A DNA stretch of 64,000 bases from Incurvaria masculella. Lineage: Eukaryota > Arthropoda > Insecta > Lepidoptera > Incurvariidae. This document shows, one piece after another, positions 11,501 through 22,756 of this stretch. The first letter of the stretch is position 1. Every line of letters starts with the position of its first letter. Made by a program: the position numbers and the translations under genes. The stretch is from positions 12,201,036-12,265,035 of the forward strand of contig OX335643.1 of the NCBI GenBank assembly GCA_946894095.1. The letters run 5' to 3'. The notes beneath the pieces were generated by a model. That model was given only the letters and a program-made list of their open reading frames with translations, made no database searches and was not told where the DNA came from.

Positions 11501-14500
11501 TTGCATACCCATATAACATGTCTGTTTGCAAGTTTTGGATTTTTGAAAAATCAGATTATTGGGTAAAACCACAGAAAAAAACCTATTTTGTATTTAGATT
11601 TCATGTTTGCTGTAATTTCATTAATTTTAGAATTTTCAAAAACAACCAAACAGACGCAGAAATTGATTGACTTACTAATGTTAGATTCACAAAAAATAAG
11701 CAAAGTGCGGCTATACAATAAATACCAATTGAAACTGCCTTCGTACGGGGCCCTAGTTATTCATGTATTGTGTTCCTTTCCATTATTATTAACTAACATA
11801 CTATAAACGTTCTCACAATATGGGTTAATTCAAATTTAAAAAATGTTGACAAGGTTAAGTAGATGCGATCAATTCCCTTTTATATTCCCACTGATCTCCG
11901 CGTTTATCCCTTGTGACAAAAATCTTGTATAAGAAAATGAGAGAGATTGAGTCTTCGTCAAGGTCATTAATCTACTGAAAATCGTTCCTTTGAACCGTAA
12001 TTCAATCTAGATAAAAGAAGCGCTCTGATAAAGCTTCATCTTTACAGAAATTTCGTCGTTTTTGTAAGACTAAGCCCCGGTTGCACGAAGAGATAGCCGA
12101 GTTAATCAATGTTCAAACACGTCACTTTTAGTGATCCGCATAGAGTTCCTTCCATACTGTCCACACAAAGAGACGTGTTTGATCATACTTTGACGTTGAT
12201 TTTGATTTTTTGTACGTTCGTGCACTCGGCCCTTAGCCTGGTTTTCACCAAGTGCTGATTTATTTTAATCCGCACTTAAAGGGTCTTTATTACTAAAGTG
12301 CTGATTATATTGTACTGGTATTGATTGCAAGCTGCTTAGAAAGGCCCTTAATATGTGGCGATTAAGCTAATCAGCAGTAGGGGCAAAAGGTCCTTAGGGT
12401 CTCTTCCACCAAGTACCGATTTGCTTAATCTTTAAATTAAAGGGCCTAGCTTACCATCTTGCAATAGATACCAGCACAAGGTAATCAGCACTTTAGTAAT
12501 AAAGGCCCATAAAGTGTCGATTAAAATATATCAGCAGTTGGTGAAAACCAGGCTTAAAGTTACAGCGAACTGCCGCTGCCTGGTCAATGGTCATGATAAA
12601 TTGTTTTTGATAGTAGCTCGATGCGACGCCTTGCGATTCGATGAGCTCGGTGAAACGCCTGGAGCGCGGTTAGGTTCTGGATTGGTGCCCATTTTTAAAC
12701 GTTAAGGCCGGCCGTGGTTCAGATTCCACATAAAACTGTAGGTTCTCTTCCTTACTTACTAGGTGGTAGGGTTGATCCCGCCCGGGTTGATACCATCGCA
12801 TTGAATGAACGACGGTCGGAGTGGCAATGAAATTTGTCCGTATTTTCCATCCACTTTAATGTAGCCGAGCAACATAAGGAAGGTCCTGGCATGGCACCTA
12901 GTTCCCATGTGGTGTGTTAGGCAAATGACTGACGGTCAGTTGGGTACGAGGCATCCATGTCCAGTTACATGAAAAAAAGGAAATAGAGCACTTAAATTGC
13001 TTAGGAACTGACAGAAAATCAATGAAACCGTTTATTTAACAATCACAAAAACAAATCAATTACAAGCACTGATCAAAGTAACGTTTTGGATTTAAATTTA
13101 TAAAAAATAAACACACAGCGCGTAACGAAAGAGCACTGGTTTTAAGGCTGTCGTGAAGTCACAGGAAATCTATGATTTTAAGAAATGCACGAAATAAATT
13201 TTGCACGAGACTGTCATTTAAGGCGGCCCAACCCGGCGGGTCTAACTCATTCGCGGGCACAGTACAAAACCGTGCTGTTGCGCTCTGGGACCTTCTCTGT
13301 TTCAAAGAATAAGACAGGCTCCGTGATGAGGACGATGCAACATGTCCACAAAAAAGACAATGTGCATAGTGTATGATTTGGTAAGATTTACGAATTTTTT
13401 TATTTCAAAACGACTTATAGCTAAAAGTAAACCACGACCGCTGTAGTCAAAAATCTAACAAAAAACAAATAGATCATAAATCTTGATTAAATAAGCTATG
13501 TCTGATAACTAATCTTTTTACTATGTTCTTACTTTATCATTGCGTAATCCACCTCCAAAGTTATCGTATAAAACGCGCGAAAAATTCGAACTTTCGGACC
13601 TTATAACTTAGAAACCAAACACAATTTTACAATGCCAATGGTCATCAGACATCTAGTTCGATCAAATAAAGCTATTTTGAGCAAAATTTTGGATCTCTGA
13701 CAAGAAATATGGGCGTGATCTTCTTTCCCCTTTTGTATGGGGAGATGAGCGGGTTGGGCCACCTTAAATAGGGAAATCGTCTTCTAGGCCCTAACGTTTC
13801 CCTTCCCCTCAGATTTGAATCAATTTGTTTATCACTTGAGAAAGCTTCATTCTATGTACGTATGTTATATTTTTTTGTAAATATCTGCATTTTGCATTAA
13901 TAAAGTCGAAAATGAACGTAAAAGAAGACAACTTTTTTCCAATGTTTATTAGCCAATATTTTTCAATCTAAAAGTATATTAAAAAAATTAAAACATCACG
14001 TCTGCACGTTTCAACAATATATTGTATGTTTTTAAAATTTCAAAAACCTTGTAAAACATTAAGATCATGGAAACAGTTATCGCCCGTAGTATGGGAAATT
14101 GATAGGGTAACGACTCTCTTAAGTGAACTCCTAATATCTAAAAAAAATATGAAAAGTCAATTTTAACAAAACTATGATAAAAATAAGAAATGATACTACA
14201 ACATCTAATAACTAGTGGCTTCCTAAACCGTAGACCTCGTCTTTGCATAGCTTAAAATAAAAATCCTATTATTTTTCTAACATTTTTTTACTAGACAAAA
14301 AAAAATTTTTTTGTGACATCGATGATTTTTTTTTTAAATTTAGCAAAAATATCCACTTAATTATCCAACGTGCTCACAACATTTCACGAGAATCGGTTGA
14401 GCAATGCGACGAGCAGAGAACAGCCGGACAGGTGGACGCCGGACAGACATACAAAAGCATTTTTGCCCAAGCTGAAAAGGAGATCTGCTCGCGTTTGCGC

Positions 14501-17500
14501 TCGCTCGGTCTGACATGAAGGTGAAAAAATTAATTTAAAACTTTTAAAAAATGCAATGCGTCGGGAGTACGAAAATCGTCCAAACCGTTACGTAACCATC
14601 ATTTCTGGGTTGACTCTACCAGGTCCTTGCCTCCGTGGTCCATGCCAAGTTTTTATTTGGCAGATTTCCCATAAATGTATCGGAATATCAAATGAAATAA
14701 CTAGAAAAGAACCTGCGTAGTCATCGGATCGGGTAGCTTAGCCTAGCTCCAAAACGCACAAATGTAACTTTGGACTAATCATTGCTCATCATTGCAACGA
14801 ATATATTTAAATATAAAAAAATGCATCCGGTTCATGATTAAAACATAGATTGTGAGTAGGTGTTCCCTTAAAACATTATTAAATTGTTTAGGATATTGTT
14901 ATGTGATTGGATTGGATTTTGTTTTCTTGTTTTTCCTGAATTTTGTATGTTTTTAGGGTTCCGTACCCAAAGGGTGAAAACGGAACCCTATTACTAAGCC
15001 TCCGATGTCCGTCCGTCCGTCCGTCTGTCACAGGGCTGTATCTCATGAACCGTAACTCTCAGTAACCGTAAAGCTGAATTTTTCATAGGGTGTGTATTTA
15101 TTTTGCCGCTATAACAACAAATAGGTAAAATTCAAAAATAATTAAGATTTAAAACTAAGATTTTTTATCTTAAGGTGGCCCAACCCGCTCAACTCCCCAT
15201 ACAAAAGGGGAAAGAAGATCACGCCCATATTTCTTGCCAAAGATCCCAAATTTTGCTCAAAATAGCTTTATTTCATCGAACTAGATGTCTGATGACCGCG
15301 AGGATGACCGTCGGCATTGTAAAATTGTTTTTGGTCACTAAGTTATAAGGTCCGAAAGTTCGAATTTTTCGCGCGTTTTATACAATAACTTTGGATTACG
15401 CAATGATAAAGTAAGAACATCTTTAAAAGATTAGTCATCAGAAAAGAGCTTATTTAATCAAGATTTATAATCTGTTTGGTTTTTGTTAGATTTTTGACTA
15501 CAGCGGTCGTGGTTTACTTTTAGCTATAAGTCGTTTTGTTATAAAACTTTTCGTAAATCTTACCAAATCTTACACTATGCATCTTTTTTGTGGACATGTT
15601 GCATCTTTCTCATCACGGAGCCTGTCTTATTCTTTGAAACAGAGAAGGTCCCAGAGCGCAACAGCACGGTTTTGTAGCATGCCCGCTAATGAGTTAGTCC
15701 CGCCGGGTTGGGCCACCTTAAATCTTGTACGATGATAAGGAACCCTTCGTGTGCGAGTCCGACTCGCACTTGACCGGTTTTTTTCTTCCGAAAAAATAGC
15801 AAGTTATAGCTGGACCAGCGTAAAATAAACGCTGCAGTTCACTCATAAAGAATGCACACATGATGAGCTGTTTCGTTTTTCGGGTTCTGTACCCAAAGGG
15901 TGCCAATGGAACCTTATCACTAAGTATCTGCTGTACGTCCGTCCGTCCTTCCGTCCGTCTGTCACAGGGCTGTATCTCATGTACCGTGATAGGTAGGCAG
16001 CTGAAATTTTCACATAGTGTGTATTTATTTTGCCGCTATAACAACAATTAGGTAGAATTCAAAATATATGAAAATGAAAGTGGGGGGGGGGGGGCAATGC
16101 AACGTGATTCTTTTGTGTAAAATATTTACGACGGTAGGGAACCCTTCGTGTGCGAGTCGCACATGACCGGTTTTTTCTCCATAAATGTGTGTGTGTAAAT
16201 AATTTTAAATAGTGTATTGAGAGTAATAAAAAAAAGGCTTCGACTAAATTCTTTAAGTTACGACTCATTACGATTGTAGATGGCGATTGTGAATATGTAA
16301 GACCTTAAAGATTTGTCAAAATTGAAGTCCAGTCTAAAAATCACTGTACAGGCACGGAGATCGTCGATCTCCGTTTACTCAGGCATGGGGTTATATTTTA
16401 GGAAACAGCCTCTAGGACTCACCACTAAGGAATCCAAGGAAGAAGAGGCGCACCCGAGCGATCTGCTTCAGTACGGAACCCTCAGCGTCTTGTTCGACGA
16501 ACAGCTCATCGACCGCCGTGATTTGCACCTGGTTGAGGTCAGTCATACATTTTATAAAAACCACCGCAAGGCGTCAAAAACATGGGGACCACCAGCCACA
16601 TTCAGCGCAAACATCAGATACAATATATCTGAGCCCGTAGTCCCAGTAGTCAACTAAATTGGCATTTACGTCAAACTGATCGACTAGCGTTTTCAAATGT
16701 ATGTACGAGTCCAAGTTTGATTTGACAGCTTACTCACCGCCGGCGTAAATACGTGGACGTTGCCGTCTACGCCGCCTCCCCGTTTTCATACAAATCGGAA
16801 GTCCGAGTTTGATTTTGACAGCTCGAAGAAGTAAAACCACAGAATATCTAGAAAAAACTTGTATGAAGTTTGACGTTTTTACTTAACTTCGGAGTTCCGT
16901 AAACGCCAATTTAGGTGACAACTGGGACTAGGAGCTCAGATATAATAGAGCTGATAAATCGATTTCAACGAATCCGAACAGAAGTGCAAGATCTTTAGAC
17001 AAAGAGGTTAGTTACCTCCTCCATCTTGTAGGTGAGTGCGCGATCCCTGTGAGCGTGTAACTTGAACAGTGCTTCCTCGACGCACACGGAGAATTGCTTG
17101 ACGTCTTCATAGTTCAATGAGCCGATCTTGAATAGTTGAGAGATCTGCAACCGAGGAGACGATAGAGCGATACATTTGTGGGTTTTCGGCAACTTTTAGG
17201 CTTTACAAAACGAGATAGTAACACAAAGAGCTTTGTTTATTTTTATTCAAACAAAGTTTTCATTTTTCGATTCTATAAGAATGTCTTACTCGTTTGTGTT
17301 GAATTTTTTTTTATTGTACCCTAGGATAATCAACGATTTAAGCCGTACTTTCTTTGGTAACAAGAATCCCTTCGTTGCGCATGTTGGCCATTCAGTTAAG
17401 TATGAACTTATATTATGTAACCGCCAGGATATGGAACTGCCTGCAGGCTGGTGTCTTTCCCCTGGGAGTCTTCAAACGTAATTTAAACTTGAGCTTGATA

Positions 17501-20500
17501 GCTCAGCGATAGTCCGCAAATCCGCTGGTATGGTACCTGGCAGAGCGAGATTTCGAGAGGTGAGGTTGATTTAGCTTTTCTGCGTACCTTTGGTCTGTCA
17601 GCATAGCTACCCATACCGGTTTTTCATAAAACAAACATAAGCCCGTTAATACAGGGTATTAACGGGCTTGTGGTCCAAACTATAACCAAGTATTTCTGGA
17701 CATATTTGGAGCAAAAAAGGCAAACAACATTTTGTTGTACGACTAAAAATAAAACGTTTTTGCATGTATTTCGTACGACTCTAATCGTCATTCTACACAA
17801 AAGTTGCCACTAAACAGTACTTATTGTAGTAGCTAGATAGCTAAAATCTTAAACGAAACTGTGAACTCAGTAGATATCCCTTTCAAAACCATTAATTAGG
17901 GTGTCTTATTAAAGAGTTGGGTCATTCATAGTTCAGCTTACTATTCGGTATACATGAAACGTAATATGTAACACGTGTAATGAGGGTTCAGTTTTATTGT
18001 TTTATTGTTTATTCATCATCCATAGACAGTACACTGCACTCGGATTTGTCATATTTTATTATTAGCCAGTTGTAAAGAATTTACCTGTGGTGCATGCTCG
18101 ACGGGCAGACCTAGCTTCTTGAGGTCACTCCCGAACTCCTTGACTCCCTGGTAGTCGCCCTGGATGGCGTAGGCGGCGAACTGGGACAGTTTGTTGGTGA
18201 TGCGCTCAGCCTTGGTCACCTGGCCCGGCCTAATGCATAGCGAGATTTACAATAAATTCCCAGTAGGGCGAAACCATCAATTAACTTTAAATGTTATTGC
18301 AGTTGGGGAACATATTATAACATGTTCCCCAAACAAGTATTTTGCCTGCCTCAGCGTTTAAGTTCAGAAAAACTCCAGTACATAGTTGGTTTCAGAATTT
18401 TGAGGTCACATTTATCAAGGCGTGTTTTGTCAGTCAGTCAGTCAGTCAGCGTGTTTGCGTCCACTGCTGGACATATGCCTCTCCAATATTTCTCCAGTCC
18501 TCCCGGCCCTCAGCGGTACAGAACCACTGCTTTCCGCCGACTTTTTATTATTAGCTATTTGGTCAATGGCCCAAAAAATGAAGACAAATGCAGAAAATCT
18601 ACTTACCGCACTCCCGGTCGCTCCTTGTAGAAGATGTACTGAAGTTTGACAGTGAAGATCTTGCCGAACTGATCGTACTGCTGGGCGCCGATCTCCGAGA
18701 CGGAGTAGCAGGCCTGCAAGGGGAGCTCCTGGAAAGGCTCTTTGTCCGTTGGGGAATTGTAGAGTTGCACCACTGGATTGTCGCCCTGGAATGCGAGCTT
18801 TACGAAGATTTTCTTCCAGAACCTGCGGACAATTAGTCACGGTAAAATAGATTTAGTTTAGTTTAAATTATCTTTAAAATCTCAGAGAAAAAACCTTTTA
18901 AAATGCACTTTTATAACACGTTTACGTCGCTCATTAGAATGTTAATTTGTGTGAAGTTTACTATCTTGTATTACCTTCAGTAAAAAAAATGTGAATGATT
19001 GAATGTTAGACAAACATGATGCAGAAAATGAACGTTTGTGAACCTGATCGCTCTACGTGAAAAACACTACATAGTTAAGAAGTCGTCCCGTTACCTCTGT
19101 CCAGTGATCTTTTTCTTGTTTGGCTGCCTCAGCTGCATCTCCCAACCAGGACCGTTGTAGACGACCCTCGGAAAATCTTCTAGAGGCTGCGAGATATCTT
19201 CGTCGAACAGCGGAGTTGGCGGTGTCTCGGAACCTGATTTCTTTTCACCGTCGCTTTCTGTGAAAAAACATGTCATTAGTTAAAAAATAATTTGCGTTCC
19301 TGGTGAGGCCAATGTTAAGTGCGTTCGAAATCTTTGAAAGTTTATAACGTAATAATGAAATCCAAATAGAGTCATCGAGCATCCAATTTATACTCTGTGC
19401 ATTACCTTCTATTCTTGGTTGCGCATCCATGGCTTCGGCGAAGGGTTGGTTGTCGAAGGGATTAACCCGTGGAGACTCTGGGAGAGCCTGCGGTCGCGGT
19501 GGAGGTGCAAGGACCGGAACCCCAGCCGACCCGTAACCAGGAGTGTCGTTCTTGGGCCTGCAACAAAAGGTTTATTCAAACGTTTGTTCAAGGCCTGCAA
19601 AACCTTATTAGAGAAAACGGCACGACATTGATTCGCACCAGGATTGTATGGTTCAGACTATGTCCTGGCGGTTGACTGATATCGACCTAATTTCGGGCAT
19701 TTGGGCAAACATTTTGATTGAGAAGCCCACAGATTAAGTAGACGAGCCCATTGATATGTAATCTAGCAATTTCAATACTTAACACCACCGAAGGGGTGGA
19801 TTTTCACACGTAGTTTTCTTCAACATCAAGGAGTCCTATTGACTCAACCACTGGGAACCCTGAGGTCGAAGATTCGGTTCTCGGGAGGAAGAATATTTCA
19901 GAAGTGATGATGTAGGTGATGATTATGGCTTACTTGATGAATACGTTGAAATTGCCTTCGTCGGAGTCCTGCGAGTCATCCTTGGATATGGGTGCCGGCG
20001 TGGCGGCCGGGGCGGGCGGCGGAGCCTGCATACTCAGAAACGTGTCGAAAGCTTCGTCGCCATCGAAACCTTCGACGCCTGCACCCGCAGGCTCTACCGC
20101 TCCCCACGCTGCCAACATGCTTTATGTTTAACTATGAAAAATCTAGATATAGTGAGACGGGATAGGTACATACATTATAAATCACGCTGATTATTCTGAG
20201 GATATTTTCTTGTAGTACTTCATTGATCCTAAGTAGGCAATCTAATATTTATTTACTGATAGAGATGATGTTAATACATTTTTGATTTAAACTCACCCAA
20301 CCACCGTATTTGATTGAGATAAATAGTACGACTATACTACTTAGCAACTTTAACTTTAGGGAGGTACTTTCGTTACAATTAGAGGCATTTCCATGTATTG
20401 GAATCATCGATCTCCGTGTTTGGAGTCTATGTAAAACTGTAGGTCCACAGAGTTAAAAGCTCGCTCAGGATGGTACAATCACATGGATGATAATCTGGTC

Positions 20501-22746
20501 AAAGCGACTTTGTAAATTAGTTATTTTTGATATTGGTTGATGTGATATCAGTCAGCACTGACAAAAAAAGTATTTTCGTTACTTTGAAACTGTTTGTATG
20601 GACAAAACATCATGTTTGACATTAGTAAGCATTCCTTTTTTTAGACAGTTCCAGTCATAGACTTATAAATTACTTTCACATATCACTGGTTCCAGTTATA
20701 TTAAAATTATCTATATCTTTTTGTGCTGATAGTAACTTATTTTCAGTAACATAACCCTCCATGAACATATCATGTATTATTAGAGCAACCGGGGTATGCA
20801 TTTATGGGTTCAATATCTTGACTTCTCACAACTACGTGTGTACAAATAAACGACAAAGAATCGAAACAATCTCTTGTTGTAATAAATTAAGAGACCGAAG
20901 ATACATCTCTATATAAGGTGTCCTGGAGATAAACGAAATCAAACTATAACTGCTTCTATCATCAGAAACTCATAACCGACCCGAAACGAGTTGTGGCCTC
21001 GGAAGTATTATCTTATCGGTATAACATTTCATGCATTGATAGAGCTATCTTACCACTTCCTGCTGCTCCTGCTTCGTTGCCTGAAAATGCGTCGAATTTG
21101 GCTGAGAAAGCGTCAAAGGCATCATCTTTTTGAGGAAACGCGGATGTATCTGGTGCCAGCGATTCCCCGAATCCACTGTCAGACTTCATGATAGGATCTC
21201 CAAATGCGTTGCTTGAAAGAAATCCGTCACTTGTAGCCGCATCAACGGTAGGTGGATCTCCAAATGGAGATGAATCAGCCTGTGGTGCTTCACCAAAGGG
21301 AGATGCGTTAAAATTACTAGAAGGTGGTGCCCCGAATGGCGATGCGTTTTTGTCACTAAGGGAAGGTGCCCCAAATGGTGATGCATTTGTGTCGAATCCA
21401 TCAGGATAGTTGGTATCCATTGTTTCAAATGGATTCTTCAACTCTTCAGTACCAAACGAATCGGTGGCAATGTTTCCAAAAACATTATTATGTGGTGCGT
21501 CAGATGTTGGTTCAAATGTAGCTCCTGCGTTTTCAGCATGAAAACTATTTGTATCCGTCTCAAATTGTACCCCGTCTGATTCGGTGAATGCTTCCGTTTC
21601 ATCGGGCAGGACCCCTTCGATTGCAGAAATAGTTTCAATGGAAATATTGCTGGAAGGATGTTCAGGTGTAGCGATAACGTCCAATGTTAAATTCGAACCC
21701 AGCGGTGTAGATTCTTGCACCGTTATTGGGTTAGGTGAAGATACATCATTAGAACCCTCATTCTTATTTTCAGGTATATCATCTAGAATGTCATCGCTGA
21801 GGAAGTCAATCTGTTTTTCCTCTTCTTTTTTAGGGGCTGAGTAAAGGCTCAGTATGTCTTCTTTGGTTGGCTTTATGATTGTAGGCGCGGGTGCGTCAAA
21901 AAGATTGATGTCGTCATCATGAGACTTGGGTTCAATTTTCTGTGGGACCGGAGGCCGGGGATGTGAAATGGGGGGTGGTGGCTGTGGTCGAGCTGGAGGA
22001 GGCCTGGCTGGTCTTGTTGGTTTGTTTTGATTTACGTCAAACATATTCATACCGGCGATAGGCGGTTGGGTCGGAGCCATCTCAGGTGTACGATTCTGTT
22101 CCATTTGCGTGTCCATAAAATTTTCTCCTGCGTGAGAAAGCATATCACCAAAGTGTTCAGGTTCAGGAGTGGGGCTTGGAGAATGTAAGTCGCGCATTGA
22201 TACAGGACTCGGAGTCCTCGTTGGTGGTATCCTGTCAAGTAAGTGCGAGCTCGTATAGTCCATGTGGCCGGTGACTGAAAGAATCAAGTTTTGAGTCTCC
22301 GGTGGAAGAGGCCGAGCTGGAAGAGGGGGAAGCTTTGGTTTTTTAGAGTCTTCATCACTGGAATACGCATTCTTAGAGTCTACATTATTTGTGGAAAGAT
22401 TCAGTTGAGTAGGTTTTGTCATTTGTGGGACTGATTCTGTAAAGTCCATCGGATGTGTTACAAATGTATTTGTATTGAAATCGGCATCATTTTTTACATT
22501 TGGAAAAACTTTTTCCTCTTTTGTGCTGCCACTCATTATTCCAAATATATCCATTGGGGCAGCTTCACCTGCATTTGAATCATACATCGATGCCCCGAAA
22601 TCTGCGAACGGATTACTTGCCGCGAACGGATTGTCCGAAGATATGACAACTTGTTCTTCTTCGCCTCCCATCATAAATGGGTTCAATGTCTCAGCCTCGC
22701 CGGGAGCTGCTGGTTCTCCCATGCTTAAAAACGGATTAAATGCCAT
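5428..22746 (-). CDS. stnB: Stoned B (stonin family), 14 exons
   Basis: Assembled here from 14 exons whose reading phases all agree, giving 1243 aa plus stop. Exon bounds, in order of translation: 22746-21054, 20108-19934, 19557-19406, 19257-19095, 18822-18607, 18229-18085, 17144-17016, 16528-16423, 9421-9253, 8494-8380, 7670-7507, 6844-6690, 6276-6066, 5566-5428. Residues 1-50 carry four NPF motifs (4, 22, 39, 45), with one more late in exon 1 and one in exon 3; NPF binds EH-domain proteins. Proline-rich and SPFG-repeat segments follow. About 690-850 is the stonin homology region and about 850-1200 the AP-2 mu-homology domain. Stonins act as cargo adaptors for synaptotagmin at the presynaptic membrane. 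The ATG is in strong context (ACCATGG) 10 nt after the stnA stop and in another frame, so it is probably made from a dicistronic mRNA. No broken junction was found. Confidence 0.95.
5680..5785. repeat. Family I fragment
   Basis: TTACCATGTTGCAATCAATACC and AAGTGTCGATTAAGATAAAT match the right part of the fuller copy at 12237-12555. Lies in stnB intron 13. Confidence 0.5.
6066..6276 (-). CDS. stnB: stnB exon 13
   Basis: Codes residues 1128-1197, the last part of the mu-homology domain, ending KYVRYLARHEY. GC-rich like exon 9. Acceptor ATAACAG, donor GTGAGT. Confidence 0.95.
6690..6844 (-). CDS. stnB: stnB exon 12
   Basis: Codes residues 1076-1127 (IERFLGTVETLQESLIEVTS, then HRAIVWRMPRLPKEGQ). 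IVWRMPRLP is a typical mu-homology signature. Acceptor TTCTAG, donor GTAAGT. Confidence 0.95.
6940..7330 (+). mobile_element. Diverged 5S-type SINE
   Basis: Keeps the order of body blocks (CTACTAGGTGG, ATTTTCCATCCCATTTAATG, TTAGCCATTCATGTCCAGTTA) with much divergence. In stnB intron 11. A similar short remnant is at 6475-6615. Confidence 0.55.
7507..7670 (-). CDS. stnB: stnB exon 11
   Basis: Codes residues 1022-1075 (VELRADVLVPGF, then EDVMIRFPIPECWIYLFRVE), a beta-rich part of the mu-homology domain. Acceptor ATACAG, donor GTAAAC. Confidence 0.95.
7950..7964 (+). promoter_or_regulatory. CTCF-like motif in stnB intron 10
   Basis: CCACTAGATGGCGCT is close to the published fly CTCF core consensus. 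Weaker AGATGGCGCT matches are at 41258 and 63261. Binding is inference only. Confidence 0.4.
8380..8494 (-). CDS. stnB: stnB exon 10
   Basis: Codes residues 983-1021 (CYIELMRFRIRPPKNRELPL). Acceptor TCCACAG, donor GTATAG. Phase closes to 0. Confidence 0.93.
9253..9421 (-). CDS. stnB: stnB exon 9
   Basis: Codes residues 927-982 of the mu-homology domain (MPDIELGVNDMRRQGREVVG). Acceptor CCCGCAG. The only fitting donor is GTGCGT, a weaker form of the consensus. The exon is very GC-rich compared with exon 1 and stnA. Confidence 0.95.
9749..9960. repeat. Repeat J, copy 1
   Basis: ACGGGCTTATGGTCCAAAC, then CATATTTGGAGCAAAAA and TTGTACGAC, matches 17636-17775. Unrecognised family, in the large stnB intron 8. 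Confidence 0.55.
9961..10431. other. stnB intron 8 stretch
   Basis: Contains a short block (CTCCGCTCGGGTCAATGTCG, about 10026) shared with the 206-bp tandem repeat at 39.8-40.5 kb, and a small palindrome near 10266-10292. Nothing else recognised. Confidence 0.4.
10432..10515. repeat. Family B fragment
   Basis: AAACCGGCCAAGTGCTGG, then CACACGAAGGGTTCCGTACG: one end of family B only. Confidence 0.6.
10816..11183. mobile_element. TTAA-MITE family D, copy 1 (368 bp)
   Basis: Flanked by TTAA at 10812-10815 and 11184-11187. Ends GAACGGCCCGTAAGC and GCTTACGGGCCGACC are inverted. Subterminal ACAAACGTAGTTTACTAAT is also inverted. Same length as the 59415 copy. TTAA duplication fits the piggyBac superfamily. 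Confidence 0.85.
11200..11415. repeat. Repeat N, copy 1
   Basis: GTAAATATCTG, CAACTTTTCCAATGTTTATTA and ATTAATAGGGTAAC blocks recur in order at 13850-14120. No ends or coding seen. Confidence 0.5.
12073..12236. repeat. Repeat H, copy 1
   Basis: GAGTTAATCAATGTTCAAAC, CGTCACTTTTAGTGA and GTGCACTCGGCCC, with partial dyad symmetry. Two more copies are at 49450-49800. Confidence 0.6.
12237..12555. mobile_element. Repeat I, fullest copy
   Basis: The ends are inverted (GGTTTTCACCAAGTGCTGAT versus ATCAGCAGTTGGTGAAAACC), with AAAGGGTC/AAAGGCCC steps inside. Fragments at 5680 and 26375. MITE-like, unrecognised. Confidence 0.65.
12600..12977 (+). mobile_element. 5S-type SINE, copy 2
   Basis: Head GCGGTTAGGTTCTGGATTGG is a decayed 5S-like segment; the body matches 47690-48072 and the end is CATGAAAAAAA. 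In stnB intron 8. Confidence 0.75.
13222..13763. mobile_element. TTAA-MITE family C, copy 1 (542 bp)
   Basis: Ends GGCGGCCCAACCCG and CGGGTTGGGCCACC, with TTAA at 13218-13221 and 13764-13767. Non-coding. Sisters at 15174, 43792 and 62015. Confidence 0.88.
13850..14120. repeat. Repeat N, copy 2
   Basis: Same block order as 11200-11415, diverged. Confidence 0.5.
14121..14953. other. stnB intron 8 stretch, nothing recognised
   Basis: AT-rich, no exon or clear repeat end found on either strand. Confidence 0.4.
14954..15785 (+). mobile_element. Repeat family B, copy 2, split by a family C MITE
   Basis: Starts AGGGTTCCGTACCCAAAGGG, has a GTCC run (about 15008-15026), and resumes at 15722 with AACCCTTCGTGTGCGAG to GACCGGTTTTTTT. 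The TTAA at the break is duplicated around the family C copy. Confidence 0.8.
15174..15717. mobile_element. TTAA-MITE family C, copy 2
   Basis: Inverted relative to copy 1. TTAA at 15170-15173 and 15718-15721. Nested in family B. Confidence 0.88.
15877..16178 (+). mobile_element. Repeat family B, copy 3
   Basis: GGTTCTGTACCCAAAGGGTG, GTCC run (about 15937-15960), TGCCGCTATAACAACAA, a 13-G run (16082-16094), and end CGTGTGCGAGTCGCAC to GACCGGTTTTTT. Confidence 0.75.
16423..16528 (-). CDS. stnB: stnB exon 8
   Basis: Codes residues 892-926 (VQITAVDELFVEQDAEGSVL and on to FFLGFLSG), strongly stonin-like. Acceptor AACCAG, donor GTGAGT. The longest intron of the gene (7001 bp) follows. Confidence 0.95.
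16628..16945. mobile_element. MITE family F, copy 1
   Basis: Ends ATCTGAGCCCGTAGTCCCAG and CTGGGACTAGGAGCTCAGAT are inverted, then CTAAATTGGCATTTACG and its complement. In stnB intron 7. Sister at 51766. Confidence 0.75.
17016..17144 (-). CDS. stnB: stnB exon 7
   Basis: Exactly 43 codons (residues 849-891), phase 0 on both sides: KIGSLNYEDVKQFSVCVEEA at the entry to the mu-homology domain. Acceptor GTTGCAG, donor GTAACT. Confidence 0.95.
17145..18084. other. stnB intron 6 with repeat J and another short repeat
   Basis: 17636-17775 is repeat J copy 2. 18005-18068 (TCATCATCC, then CACTCGGATTTGTCATATTT) is shared with 39106-39165. No exon inside. Confidence 0.5.
18085..18229 (-). CDS. stnB: stnB exon 6
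   Basis: Codes residues 800-848, end of the stonin homology domain (LSQFAAYAIQGDYQGVKEFG). Acceptor CATTAG, donor GTAAAT. Exits in phase 0. Confidence 0.95.
18607..18822 (-). CDS. stnB: stnB exon 5
   Basis: Codes residues 728-799, beginning FWKKIFVKL and including a core stretch of the stonin homology domain (YDQFGKIFTVKLQY). Acceptor TCCGCAG, donor GTAAGT. An open frame on the opposite strand here is only a shadow. Confidence 0.95.
19095..19257 (-). CDS. stnB: stnB exon 4
   Basis: Codes residues 674-727, leading into the stonin homology region (GPGWEMQLRQPNKKK). Acceptor TTTTTTCACAG, donor GTAACG. Confidence 0.92.
19406..19557 (-). CDS. stnB: stnB exon 3
   Basis: Codes residues 623-673, a proline-rich linker with one NPF motif (VNPFDNQPF), continuing the EH-ligand theme of exon 1. 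Acceptor TTGCAG, donor GTAATG. A CAG acceptor and the phase choose this reading. Confidence 0.9.
19934..20108 (-). CDS. stnB: stnB exon 2
   Basis: Codes residues 565-622: an acidic, alanine- and proline-rich linker ending in NFNVFIK. Acceptor GCAG ends at 20109; donor GTAAGC is at 19933. Phases (in 1, out 2) fit both neighbours. Confidence 0.9.
20109..21053. other. stnB intron 1
   Basis: 945 bp, no repeat or gene recognised. Confidence 0.6.
21054..22746 (-). CDS. stnB: stnB exon 1 (residues 1-564)
   Basis: Large first exon, largely disordered. It has NPF motifs at residues 4, 22, 39 and 45, a proline-rich stretch read from about 21950-22020, and near the 3' end four tandem ASPFG-type units (about 21245-21400). 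Phe-Asp-Ala-Phe repeats end the exon. The donor is GTAAGA at 21053. The open frame runs on into the intron to a stop at 21013, but the homologous protein continues in exon 2. Confidence 0.95.
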
Positions 22747-22756
22747 GGTAAGGTAT

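Noticed and set aside
15008..15026. GTCC microsatellite as an independent feature
   Set aside because: It occurs at the same place in every family B copy, so it is part of that repeat.
17497..17575. tRNA-like A box (TTGATAGCTCAGCGATAG)
   Set aside because: No B box at proper distance and no cloverleaf.
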